Below are positions 57,565 to 64,000 of a stretch of DNA of 64,000 nucleotides, piece after piece. The notes beneath the pieces were generated by a model. It did no database searches. It saw only the letters and a program-made list of their open reading frames with translations, and was not told the DNA's origin. The position numbers were made by a program, and so were the translations under genes. Origin of the DNA: Pseudomonadota bacterium (GTDB taxonomy: Bacteria; Pseudomonadota; Gammaproteobacteria; Burkholderiales; Burkholderiaceae_C); the NCBI GenBank assembly GCA_023442945.1, contig JAEZWW010000113.1:1-64000 (forward strand). The letters are read 5' to 3'. Position 1 is the stretch's first letter. Every line of letters begins with the position of its first letter.

Positions 57565-60246
57565 ATGTTGGACGACGACATCAAGCAACAACTCGCCGCC
57601 TACCTCGAGCGCGTTCAGCAGCCGTTCGAGATGGTGGCCACGCTCGGCACGGACGACAAGTCCAAGGAGATGCGCGAACTGCTGGAAGAAATCGCCAGCA
57701 TGCGCCCCGACAAGATCACCCTGCGCACCGACGGCAGCGACGCCCGCGTGCCCTCGTTCACGCTGCAGCGCACCGGCAGCGACACGCACCTGCGCTTTGC
57801 CGCGATCCCGCTGGGCCACGAATTCACCTCGCTCATCCTGGCGCTGCTGTGGACCGGCGGCCACCCGCCCAAGGTCGAGCCCGACGTGATCGAGCAGATC
57901 CAGAACTTGGACGCCGATCTCGACTTCGAGATCTACATGAGCCTGTCCTGCCACAACTGCCCCGACGTGGTGCAGGCGCTGTCGCTGATGGCCATCAACA
58001 ACCCGCGCGTCAAGACCACCGTCATCGACGGCGGCATGTTCCAAAAGGAAATCGAAGAGCGCGAGATCATGGGCGTGCCGACCGTGTATTTGAACGGCCA
58101 GTTCTTCGCCAACGGCCGCATGTCGGTCGAAGAGATCCTGCAAAAGGTCGACACCGGCGCCGCCCAACGCGACGCCGAAAAGCTGAGCGCCAAGGCACCC
58201 TATGAAGTGCTGATCGTCGGCGGTGGCCCAGCTGGCGCAGCGGCGGCCATCTACGCGGCGCGTAAGGGCATCCGCACCGGCGTGGTGTCCGAGCGCTTTG
58301 GCGGCCAGGTCAACGACACGCTGGAAATCGCCAACTACCCCGGCGTGCCCGAAACCACCGGCCCGCAGTACGCGGCGCAGCTGGAGCAGCACGTGCGCAA
58401 CTACGACGTGGACATCATGAACACGCAGCGCGTGACCGGCCTGGTGCCGGCCGAGCAGCCGGGCGGCCTGATCACGGTGCAGCTGGACAACGGCGGCACC
58501 TTGAAGAGCCGCAGCGTGGTGCTGGCCACCGGTGCGCGCTGGCGCAACGTGAACGTGCCGGGCGAGCAGGAATACAAGACCAAGGGCGTGGCCTACTGCC
58601 CGCACTGCGACGGCCCCCTGTTCAAGGGCAAGGACGTGGCGGTGATCGGCGGCGGCAACTCCGGCGTGGAAGCGGCCATCGACCTGGCCGGTTTGGTCAA
58701 GCACGTGCACGTGGTCGAGTTCATGCCCGAGCTGAAGGCCGACCAGGTGCTGGTCAACAAGCTGCATTCGCTGCCCAACGTGACGGTGCACACCAACAAG
58801 CAGACCACCGAGATCGAAGGCACCGACGGCAAGGTCAGCGCGCTGGACTTCAAGTGTCGCGTCAAGGGCACGGAAACCACCGTGCCGCTGGAAGGCGTGT
58901 TCGTGCAGATCGGCCTGGTGCCCAACACCGAGTTTTTGGGCGACACCGTCCAACGCAGCAAGTTTGGCGAGATCGAGGTCGACGCGCGCGGCGCCACCAA
59001 CGTGCCCGGCGTGTTTGCCGCCGGTGACTGCACCACGGTGCCGTACAAGCAGATCGTCGTCGCGGCCGGCGCCGGCTCTACCGCCGCACTGAGTGCCTTC
59101 GACTACCTGATCCGCAACAGCGCCCCGGCCGACAACGCCGGCGCCGCAGCGGCGAAGGAAGCCGCCCCGGCCTGCGGCGGCGCGGGCCACGCGGCCCGCG
59201 CTGCCCAATCAAAAGCCCCGTCCGGTTCAGACCGGCGCGGGGCTTTTTTCATTGTGGAGGCGGGCGATGCGCCTCTTAGGGCGATGCGCGCCACCCGGCC
59301 CAGCTCACTCGCCCAGCCGCACGCGCCAGTCGGCCAACTGCTGCGCCGTCACGCCCACGCCGCCGCACACGATCACCACCACCGACCGCGCTGTTTCCAG
59401 GCATGGCGCGCCGCTGAACAAGGCGGCGACCGACGCGCCGCAAGCCGGCTCGACCAGCAAACGGTGCTCCAGCAGCAGCTCGTCGCACCCGGCCACAGCC
59501 TGCGCGTCGCTCACCACCGCGCTGTCCACCCGGTGCGACTGCCGCAGCGCCAGCGCCTGGTCGCACACCTGCCGCGCGCCGAGCGAGGTGGCGATCGACG
59601 TGATCGCCGGCAGCAGCACCGGCGCGCCCGCGGCCACGGCTTGCGCGTACGAATCGGCACCCGCGGTCTCCGCCGCCAGCACCGGCACGTCGGCCCAGCC
59701 GTTGCGCTGCAAGCCTTGCACCACCCCGCACAGCAAGCCGCCGCCGCCGACCGAGCAAACCACCACGTCGGGCCGCTCGCCCTGGCGCGCCAGCTCGTCC
59801 ACCATGCTGGCGTGGCCCTCCCACAGCAGCGGATCGTCAAACGGGTGCAAGAAAGCGTCGGCCGGCCCCATCAGCCCCAGCGCGAGGGCGTTGGCCTCCA
59901 TCCACGAATCGCCGTGCACGACCACCTCCGCACCTTCGGACGCGATCAGCTGCTTGGCGCGCGCCGTCGTCGTCGTGGGCACCACCACCGTCACCGGCGT
60001 GCCCAACTGCCGCCCGGCGTAAGCCACGGCGTAGCCCGCATTGCCGCCGGACGACGAGACAAAACGCTGGGCACCGCGCGCCTGGTACACCTCGCACGCA
60101 TGGCCAATGCCGCGCGTCTTGAACGAACCGCTGGGCTGCAGCGCCTCCAGCTTCAGGCGCACGTCCTTGCCCGTGCGCAGCGAGAACGCGCGGGACGCGA
60201 CCAAGGGGGTTTCAATGTGGATCGGCATGGGGAATGTGGGCAGTGA
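57565..60246 (+). CDS. ahpF: Alkyl hydroperoxide reductase subunit F, reading frame without normal stop
   Basis: AhpF passes electrons from NADH to AhpC through FAD and two disulfides. Residues 1-200 are the double thioredoxin-fold NTD with C129-HN-C132; residues ~212-520 are the thioredoxin-reductase-like part with VLIVGGGPAGAAAAIYAARK, C345-PH-C348 and VFAAGDCTTVPYKQ. Homologues end soon after SAFDYLIR (near 59115). Here the frame has no stop there. It runs through the terminator at 59211-59249 and on to 60246, antisense to the next gene, a nominal 893 residues. A transcript ending at the terminator would lack a stop codon. A sequencing indel or lost stop is the simplest cause. ATG 57565 follows AGGAG; ATG 57544 lies in R1. 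Confidence 0.85.
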   Translation: MLDDDIKQQLAAYLERVQQPFEMVATLGTDDKSKEMRELLEEIASMRPDKITLRTDGSDARVPSFTLQRTGSDTHLRFAAIPLGHEFTSLILALLWTGGHPPKVEPDVIEQIQNLDADLDFEIYMSLSCHNCPDVVQALSLMAINNPRVKTTVIDGGMFQKEIEEREIMGVPTVYLNGQFFANGRMSVEEILQKVDTGAAQRDAEKLSAKAPYEVLIVGGGPAGAAAAIYAARKGIRTGVVSERFGGQVNDTLEIANYPGVPETTGPQYAAQLEQHVRNYDVDIMNTQRVTGLVPAEQPGGLITVQLDNGGTLKSRSVVLATGARWRNVNVPGEQEYKTKGVAYCPHCDGPLFKGKDVAVIGGGNSGVEAAIDLAGLVKHVHVVEFMPELKADQVLVNKLHSLPNVTVHTNKQTTEIEGTDGKVSALDFKCRVKGTETTVPLEGVFVQIGLVPNTEFLGDTVQRSKFGEIEVDARGATNVPGVFAAGDCTTVPYKQIVVAAGAGSTAALSAFDYLIRNSAPADNAGAAAAKEAAPACGGAGHAARAAQSKAPSGSDRRGAFFIVEAGDAPLRAMRATRPSSLAQPHAPVGQLLRRHAHAAAHDHHHRPRCFQAWRAAEQGGDRRAASRLDQQTVLQQQLVAPGHSLRVAHHRAVHPVRLPQRQRLVAHLPRAERGGDRRDRRQQHRRARGHGLRVRIGTRGLRRQHRHVGPAVALQALHHPAQQAAAADRANHHVGPLALARQLVHHAGVALPQQRIVKRVQESVGRPHQPQREGVGLHPRIAVHDHLRTFGRDQLLGARRRRRGHHHRHRRAQLPPGVSHGVARIAAGRRDKTLGTARLVHLARMANAARLERTAGLQRLQLQAHVLARAQRERAGRDQGGFNVDRHGECGQ
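59211..59249. terminator. Bidirectional terminator between ahpF and the PLP dehydratase gene
   Basis: GCCCCG (59215-59220) with CGGGGC (59238-59243) and an inner CCGG/CCGG pairing form the stem. AAAA precedes it and six T residues follow. It lies inside the open ahpF frame. Confidence 0.92.
59305..60228 (-). CDS. PLP-dependent serine/threonine dehydratase-like enzyme
   Basis: The 307-residue fold-type II PLP enzyme is similar to serine/threonine dehydratases that give pyruvate or 2-oxobutyrate and ammonia. The Schiff-base lysine lies in PSGSFKTRG near residue 41, the cofactor ring contact in SSSGGNAGYAVAYAG near 65, and the phosphate loop in VCSVGGGGLLCGVVQGL near 160. It lacks an ACT regulatory domain, as catabolic or eukaryotic-like SDS enzymes do. 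ATG 60228 starts just before the conserved IETPLV segment. It is convergent with ahpF. Confidence 0.88.
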   Translation of the reverse strand: MPIHIETPLVASRAFSLRTGKDVRLKLEALQPSGSFKTRGIGHACEVYQARGAQRFVSSSGGNAGYAVAYAGRQLGTPVTVVVPTTTTARAKQLIASEGAEVVVHGDSWMEANALALGLMGPADAFLHPFDDPLLWEGHASMVDELARQGERPDVVVCSVGGGGLLCGVVQGLQRNGWADVPVLAAETAGADSYAQAVAAGAPVLLPAITSIATSLGARQVCDQALALRQSHRVDSAVVSDAQAVAGCDELLLEHRLLVEPACGASVAALFSGAPCLETARSVVVIVCGGVGVTAQQLADWRVRLGE

Positions 60247-60581
60247 CCTCAGGGGGACGCCCGGGTCGGGCGCCCCCAGCACGGTACACCAGGCCGGTGT
60301 CAGCAGCTGACCGGCACGCCCGGTCGGTCCATTGGCGGCACGACGGCGCCGAACAACGCCGCGGCGAATCGCCAGGCCACGGACGCCCTTGAAACAAGGC
60401 CACGGAGCCGCCGCCATGCGGCCGCACCGGCCACCGGGGCGGCGCGGGGCGTCGCGCCAGGGCTGCGGCGCTCGTCACAATTGCTATCGATGCAATAGCT
60501 GCCCGCGCTGATGGTTCTAAGGTCGCGGGCACTTTTGGCTGGGAATTCAGCCCTGTGCGCCCCTGCCCCGGCGCCCTCAAC
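60229..60581. other. Intergenic region with an R1 copy
   Basis: The 353-bp gap between two minus-strand genes holds one R1 repeat near its right end. The remaining GC-rich part contains the leader of the dehydratase gene; no promoter or terminator could be defined. Confidence 0.5.
60480..60538 (-). repeat. R1 dispersed repeat between binding protein and dehydratase genes
   Basis: GCTATCGATGCAATAGCTGC, then CCGCGCTGATGGTTCTAAGG. Reverse orientation; the outer hairpin GCTAT...ATAGC is present. Confidence 0.85.
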
Positions 60582-61802
60582 TCACTTGTTCACCAGCGCG
60601 CACCCGCCGTCCTTCAAGCTCTGGAAGGCGACGTTGCCCGGGATGGTCTTGTTGATCTTCAGCAAGTCCCATTCGGCTTTCGACTCGCCCGGCTTCTTGG
60701 CTTCGACCAGGTACATGTCGTGCTGGAACAGGCCGTCGGCGCGGATGCGGCCTTTGGAGAAGCCGTCGTCGATTTCCATCTTGCCGAGCTGTTCGCGCAC
60801 CGCGTCGCTGTTGTCGGTACCGACGGCCTCCACGGCTTTCAGGTAGGTGCGCACCGCCGAATACGTGCCAGCCTGGTCCATGTTGGGCATGGACTTGCGC
60901 TTGGCGTAAAAGCGCTTGCCCAGGTCGCGCGAAGCGTCGGTGCGGTCCCAGTAGTAGGCCGTGGTGAACTGCAGGCCTTGCGCCACCGGCAAGCCGAGCG
61001 AATGCACGTCGGTGATGAACATCAGCAGCGCCGCGACCTTCTGGCCGCCTTTGACGATGCCGAATTCGTTGGCCTGCTTGAGGGCGTTCAGCGTGTCGGA
61101 CCCCGCGTTGGCCAGGCCGATGACCTGCGCCTTGGAGCCCTGCGCCTGCAGCAGGAAGGACGAGAAGTCGCTGGTGCCCAGCGGCGCGCGCACGCCGCCC
61201 AGCACCTTGCCGCCCTTGGACTCGATCACCTTGGTGGCCTGGTCCTGCAGCGACTTGCCGAAGGTGTAGTCGGCGGCCACGAAGAACCACGACTTGCCGC
61301 CGCCGTCCACCACCGCGGCCGCCGTGCCCACGGCCACCGCGTGGGTGTTCCAGCTGTAGTGGATGCCGTACTTGGCGCACTGGGAGCCCGTCAAATCGGG
61401 TGAACCAGCGCCCGTGTTCATCGTGATCACCTTCTTGCTGGAAGCCAGGCCTTGCACCGCCAGGCCCAGCGCCGACTGGCCCAGGCCGGTGATCAGGTCC
61501 ATGCCGTCGCGGTCGATCCACTCGCGCGCGCGGGCGGACGAGACGTCGGCCTTCTGCTGGTGGTCGGCCGACACCAGCTTGATCGGCACGCCGTGGATCT
61601 TGCCGCCGAATTCGTCGATGGCCAGCTGCGCGGCGGCCACATCGCCCTCGCCCGTCAGGCTGGCGTAGGGGCCGGACATGTCGGTCAACACGCCGATCAG
61701 GATCTCGTTGCGCGAAAACTTGGGGTTGTCGGCCGCGCCGCCGGCCAGGGGCAGGCACAGGGCGGCCGCAGCAACGGCGGGCACAAGGGGGCGAATCTTC
61801 AT
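60582..61802 (-). CDS. LivK-type ABC transporter substrate-binding protein
   Basis: About 406 residues with a signal peptide (MKIRPLVPAVAAAALCLPLA). The type I periplasmic binding fold starts NEILIGVLTDMSGPYASLTG and continues with AAQLAIDEFGGKIHGVPIKL and GTSDFSSFLLQAQGSKAQVI. Family members bind branched-chain amino acids, amides, urea or aromatic acids for an ABC importer; permease and ATPase genes are not in the window. GAGGAGACACC precedes ATG 61802. Confidence 0.93.
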   Translation of the reverse strand: MKIRPLVPAVAAAALCLPLAGGAADNPKFSRNEILIGVLTDMSGPYASLTGEGDVAAAQLAIDEFGGKIHGVPIKLVSADHQQKADVSSARAREWIDRDGMDLITGLGQSALGLAVQGLASSKKVITMNTGAGSPDLTGSQCAKYGIHYSWNTHAVAVGTAAAVVDGGGKSWFFVAADYTFGKSLQDQATKVIESKGGKVLGGVRAPLGTSDFSSFLLQAQGSKAQVIGLANAGSDTLNALKQANEFGIVKGGQKVAALLMFITDVHSLGLPVAQGLQFTTAYYWDRTDASRDLGKRFYAKRKSMPNMDQAGTYSAVRTYLKAVEAVGTDNSDAVREQLGKMEIDDGFSKGRIRADGLFQHDMYLVEAKKPGESKAEWDLLKINKTIPGNVAFQSLKDGGCALVNK

Positions 61803-61954
61803 GGTGTCTCCTCGGTTGGTCGGTACAGCTTGTGAGCGCTGTCCCAAAACATTCTAGGGAGAGGGTTGACGCCCCCGAGTAGCGCCGGCGACAGCGTCGC
61901 GCGCAAGCGGTTGACCGCGGGCTGCGCACACCGCCACGCCCGAGTCAATGCTTT

Positions 61955-61997
61955 TGTTTTGATAGCTGGTTGCGCTTTCTGCTTTAGGGCCAGCGGG
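61955..61997 (-). repeat. R1 dispersed repeat upstream of the LivK-type gene
   Basis: TTTTGATAGCTGGTTGCGCT, then TTCTGCTTTAGGGCCAGCGG. Reverse orientation. It lies in the 247-bp gap to the HTH-citrate synthase gene. Confidence 0.87.
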
Positions 61998-62049
61998 ACT
62001 TTTTCCTTCAATTGACGCGGTCAACGCACCGGCAAACCACGCCGTCCGG

Positions 62050-63156
62050 TCACACCGTCCCGCGGGCGCGCCAGCGCAAGGGCGCCTCGCCGTACTCCTC
62101 CAGCGCGTGCGCGGCGATGCCCACGCTGCGCGCCAGCTGGAACAGGAATTCCCCCGCCTGCTCGGGCAGCGCATGCGCTTCGCAGATCACCGCCGACAGC
62201 GCGTCGACGTTCAACGGGCGTTGCAGCGTGCGCTGCAGGCGCGCCAGCGCGTCCAAGGCCGCATCGCCTTGGCCCAAGCGCGCCAGCACCGCCCGCAGCG
62301 CGCGGGCGCGTGGGTCGTCACCGCGGTACACGCTGTGGCCAAAGCCTGGCACATGCCCGACGGCGTCGACCCATTGCGCGGCCACCGCGTCAGCCGCTTC
62401 GCCCCGCATCAGCTGGCGCAGCACTTCGCGCGCTTGCTCGGGCGCCGCACCGTGCAGCTGCCCCGCCAGCGCGCCCAGGCCGGCGGCCTGCACGTCGTAC
62501 CAGCCGGCGCGCGCCGACGCCGCCACGCGCGCCGCGGTGGTGGAGGCGGCCAGGCCGTTGTCGATTAGGCAGACCAGCAGCGCCTGCACCGTCGGCGCCG
62601 ACAGCTCCAACGCGGGGCCGGCCAGCGCGGGCGCCGCATCGATCAAACCCAGCGACAGGCCCGCGTGCCGGTCCGCATCCAGTGACGCGCGTTGTGGGTC
62701 CGCCGCGCCCCACAGCGCCAGCGCGACCGGCAGACGCCGCGGCAGCGGCAGCGCGTCGACCAGCGCCTGTTGCGTGGGCGGCAAGCGCAGCGTAATAACC
62801 GGCGCGTTGGGCCGCGCCAGCACGGTGCGCGCCGCCTGCGCGAAGCTCACGTGGCCGCACAGCTGCTCGATCGGCTGGTCGCGCAGGGTCAGGCTGTTTT
62901 CGTCCAGGTGCGACACGCGGCTGACCACGGCGCGAAAGCGCAGCAGGTTCGGGCTCTCGCGCCGCGCGGACGAATGGCTGCGCGCGAGCTGCTCGACCTC
63001 CTGGCGCTCGTACAGCGATTGCTTCTGGCCGCTGGGCCGGTGCGCGCGCAGCAAGCCGCGGCTGACGTAGGCGTACAGCGTCGCCGGCTTCACGCCCAGG
63101 CGCCGCGCGGCCTCGGCGGTGGTGATGAAGGCGGCCTCGTCCATGGGTTGATTCAA
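62050..63156 (-). CDS. Citrate synthase-family protein with N-terminal MerR-type HTH
   Basis: The 368-residue protein starts with a helix-turn-helix of MerR/excisionase type (FITTAEAARRLGVKPATLYA then YVSRGLLRAH, residues 10-40) and continues as a citrate synthase-like domain. Active-site equivalents are seen in QLHGAAPEQAREVL, the histidine of PGFGHSVYRGDDPRA and NVDALSAVICEAH. Members of this fused class are catalytically untested as far as I know; they could be a regulator sensing a citrate-type ligand or an enzyme that controls its own gene. It is divergent from a second citrate synthase-like gene across 45 bp. Confidence 0.85.
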   Translation of the reverse strand: MNQPMDEAAFITTAEAARRLGVKPATLYAYVSRGLLRAHRPSGQKQSLYERQEVEQLARSHSSARRESPNLLRFRAVVSRVSHLDENSLTLRDQPIEQLCGHVSFAQAARTVLARPNAPVITLRLPPTQQALVDALPLPRRLPVALALWGAADPQRASLDADRHAGLSLGLIDAAPALAGPALELSAPTVQALLVCLIDNGLAASTTAARVAASARAGWYDVQAAGLGALAGQLHGAAPEQAREVLRQLMRGEAADAVAAQWVDAVGHVPGFGHSVYRGDDPRARALRAVLARLGQGDAALDALARLQRTLQRPLNVDALSAVICEAHALPEQAGEFLFQLARSVGIAAHALEEYGEAPLRWRARGTV

Positions 63157-63157
63157 T

Positions 63158-63176
63158 CAAGATTGACGCTGGCGAT
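63158..63176. promoter_or_regulatory. Overlapping palindromes between the two citrate synthase-family genes
   Basis: TTGATT-C-AATCAA (63158-63170) overlaps TCAATC-AA-GATTGA (63163-63176), in the only gap shared by the two divergent genes. It is a likely operator for the HTH-bearing protein. Confidence 0.55.
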
Positions 63177-63201
63177 CAAGCGGCTGAAACTGCCTCGCAC
63201 C

Positions 63202-64000
63202 ATGACCGCCACCGCCGAATTCCTTCAAGCACCGCCGGGCCTCAAAAACGTCATCGTCGCCGACACCCAGATCGGCGACGTCGTGGGCGAACAGGGCTAC
63301 TACCACTACCGCGGGCGCAACGCGATCACGCTGGCCGAACAGTGCAGCTTTGAACAGGTCTGGCACTGGGTCGTGTACGGCACCCTGCCCGCGGCCGATT
63401 CGCCCGAGTTGCGCGCCTTCCAAGCCACGGTGGGGCAGCTGCGCGTGCTGCCGGACAGCCTGGTCGAGTGGATCGCCGCGCTGGCGCGCGCCGGCGCCAC
63501 GCCGCTGCAGGTGCTGCGCACCGCGCTCAGCGCGCTGAGCAGCCAGGCCGGCATGCGCCCGCTGTACGACCTGGCCGAGCCCGCGCAGCAGGCCGACGTG
63601 CTGCGCCTGACCGCGCTGACGCCCACCATCCTGGCCGCCGCCTGGCGCGTCAGCCAAGGCCTGGCGCCGGTGCCGGCCAACCCGGCGCTGTCGCACGCCA
63701 GCGACTACCTGCGCATGGTCAGCGGCACGCTGCCGGCGCCGCGCGAGGCGCGCGCCATTGAGCAGTACCTGATCGCCACCATCGACCACGGCTTCAACGC
63801 GTCGACCTTCACCGCGCGCGTCGTGGCGTCGACCGGGTCGGACGTGGCGTCCTGCCTGGTCGCAGCCATCGGCGCCTTTCTGGGCCCGCTGCACGGCGGC
63901 GCGCCCGACCGCGCGCTGCAAGCGCTGGACGAGATCGGCGACATCGCCCACACCGCCGATTGGGCGCGGCGCCAGCTGGTGGAGGGCCGCAAGATCATGG
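63202..64000 (+). CDS. Citrate synthase-family protein, cut by the window end
   Basis: At least 266 residues, running off the right edge without a stop. It starts MTATAEFLQAPPGLKNVIVA and contains the conserved citrate synthase entry DTQIGDVVGEQGYYHYRGRN, HWVVYGTLP and, near the edge, DHGFNASTFTARVVASTGSD and GPLHGGAPDRALQALDE, whose histidine is catalytic in citrate and methylcitrate synthases. The pair of divergent family members suggests one regulates or pairs with the other. Confidence 0.88.
   Translation, partial: MTATAEFLQAPPGLKNVIVADTQIGDVVGEQGYYHYRGRNAITLAEQCSFEQVWHWVVYGTLPAADSPELRAFQATVGQLRVLPDSLVEWIAALARAGATPLQVLRTALSALSSQAGMRPLYDLAEPAQQADVLRLTALTPTILAAAWRVSQGLAPVPANPALSHASDYLRMVSGTLPAPREARAIEQYLIATIDHGFNASTFTARVVASTGSDVASCLVAAIGAFLGPLHGGAPDRALQALDEIGDIAHTADWARRQLVEGRKIM

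Noticed and set aside
59250..60246. C-terminal 330 residues of the open ahpF frame as a real domain
   Set aside because: The sequence is the antisense of the PLP dehydratase gene, with low-complexity H/R/Q-rich composition and no fold.
1..64000. CRISPR arrays, tRNA or rRNA genes, prophage or transposase genes
   Set aside because: I looked for regularly spaced identical repeats, cloverleaf features and transposase motifs and found none; the dispersed repeats are irregularly spaced and in both orientations.

Overview
The window is GC-rich (roughly two thirds G+C) and its gene content points to a betaproteobacterium of the order Burkholderiales, most likely family Comamonadaceae. The support is a Bug-family (TctC) periplasmic binding protein beside a LysR regulator, a single-chain indolepyruvate ferredoxin oxidoreductase, the rluC-HAD-Rieske-sppA block divergent from rne, and a dense family of short interspersed repeats. 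The cytochrome cd1 nitrite reductase cluster marks a denitrifier. Species cannot be fixed from the sequence alone.

Layout. 0.3-6.3 kb: glycerate 2-kinase, a Crp/Fnr regulator with an FNR-type box, a minus-strand aminotransferase/FAD oxidase pair and a Bcr/CflA exporter. 6.4-6.9 kb: a guanidine-II (mini-ykkC) riboswitch in front of a frameshifted gdx/sugE remnant and a terminator. 7-12.7 kb: coaD, an ~870-bp imperfect palindrome, an amidohydrolase/Bug binding protein pair with a divergent LysR gene, and an IPTL-CTERM-type surface protein. 13.1-25.7 kb: alpha-E, circularly permuted ATP-grasp and transglutaminase genes arranged on both sides of comEC. 25.7-30.9 kb: RidA, a small secreted basic protein, indolepyruvate oxidoreductase and a divergent Lrp regulator. 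31.3-44.2 kb: nirS, a cytochrome c551, nirC, nirF, nirDL, nirGH, then a 3-kb block of six unrelated minus-strand genes, then nirJ and nirN. 44.5-47.8 kb: PaaX-like repressor, crotonase and acyl-CoA ligase. 47.9-56.5 kb: sppA, Rieske protein, HAD phosphatase, rluC, rne, M23 peptidase and bactofilin. 56.8-64 kb: ahpC, ahpF with no stop before its terminator, a PLP dehydratase, a LivK-type binding protein, and two divergent citrate-synthase-family genes, the second cut by the window end.

How the genes work together. NirS with its c-type cytochromes reduces nitrite in the periplasm. NirF, NirDL, NirGH, NirJ and NirN make and deliver heme d1; nirE is not in the window. FNR/DNR-type boxes lie before nirS, before nirJ and before the Crp/Fnr gene, whose recognition helix carries the E-xx-S-R contact set, so one regulator could serve all three.

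The most unusual feature is a family of about 20 short (~45-65 bp) repeats, called R1 here. Its core is GGCCCTA-N7-CTGCGCAAGCAGCTA. Copies occur in both orientations between genes and also inside genes: comEC, the DUF2126 gene, indolepyruvate oxidoreductase, nirC and nirDL. Other copies supply the start of nirN, abut the start of sppA, and supply the stop of the acyl-CoA ligase.
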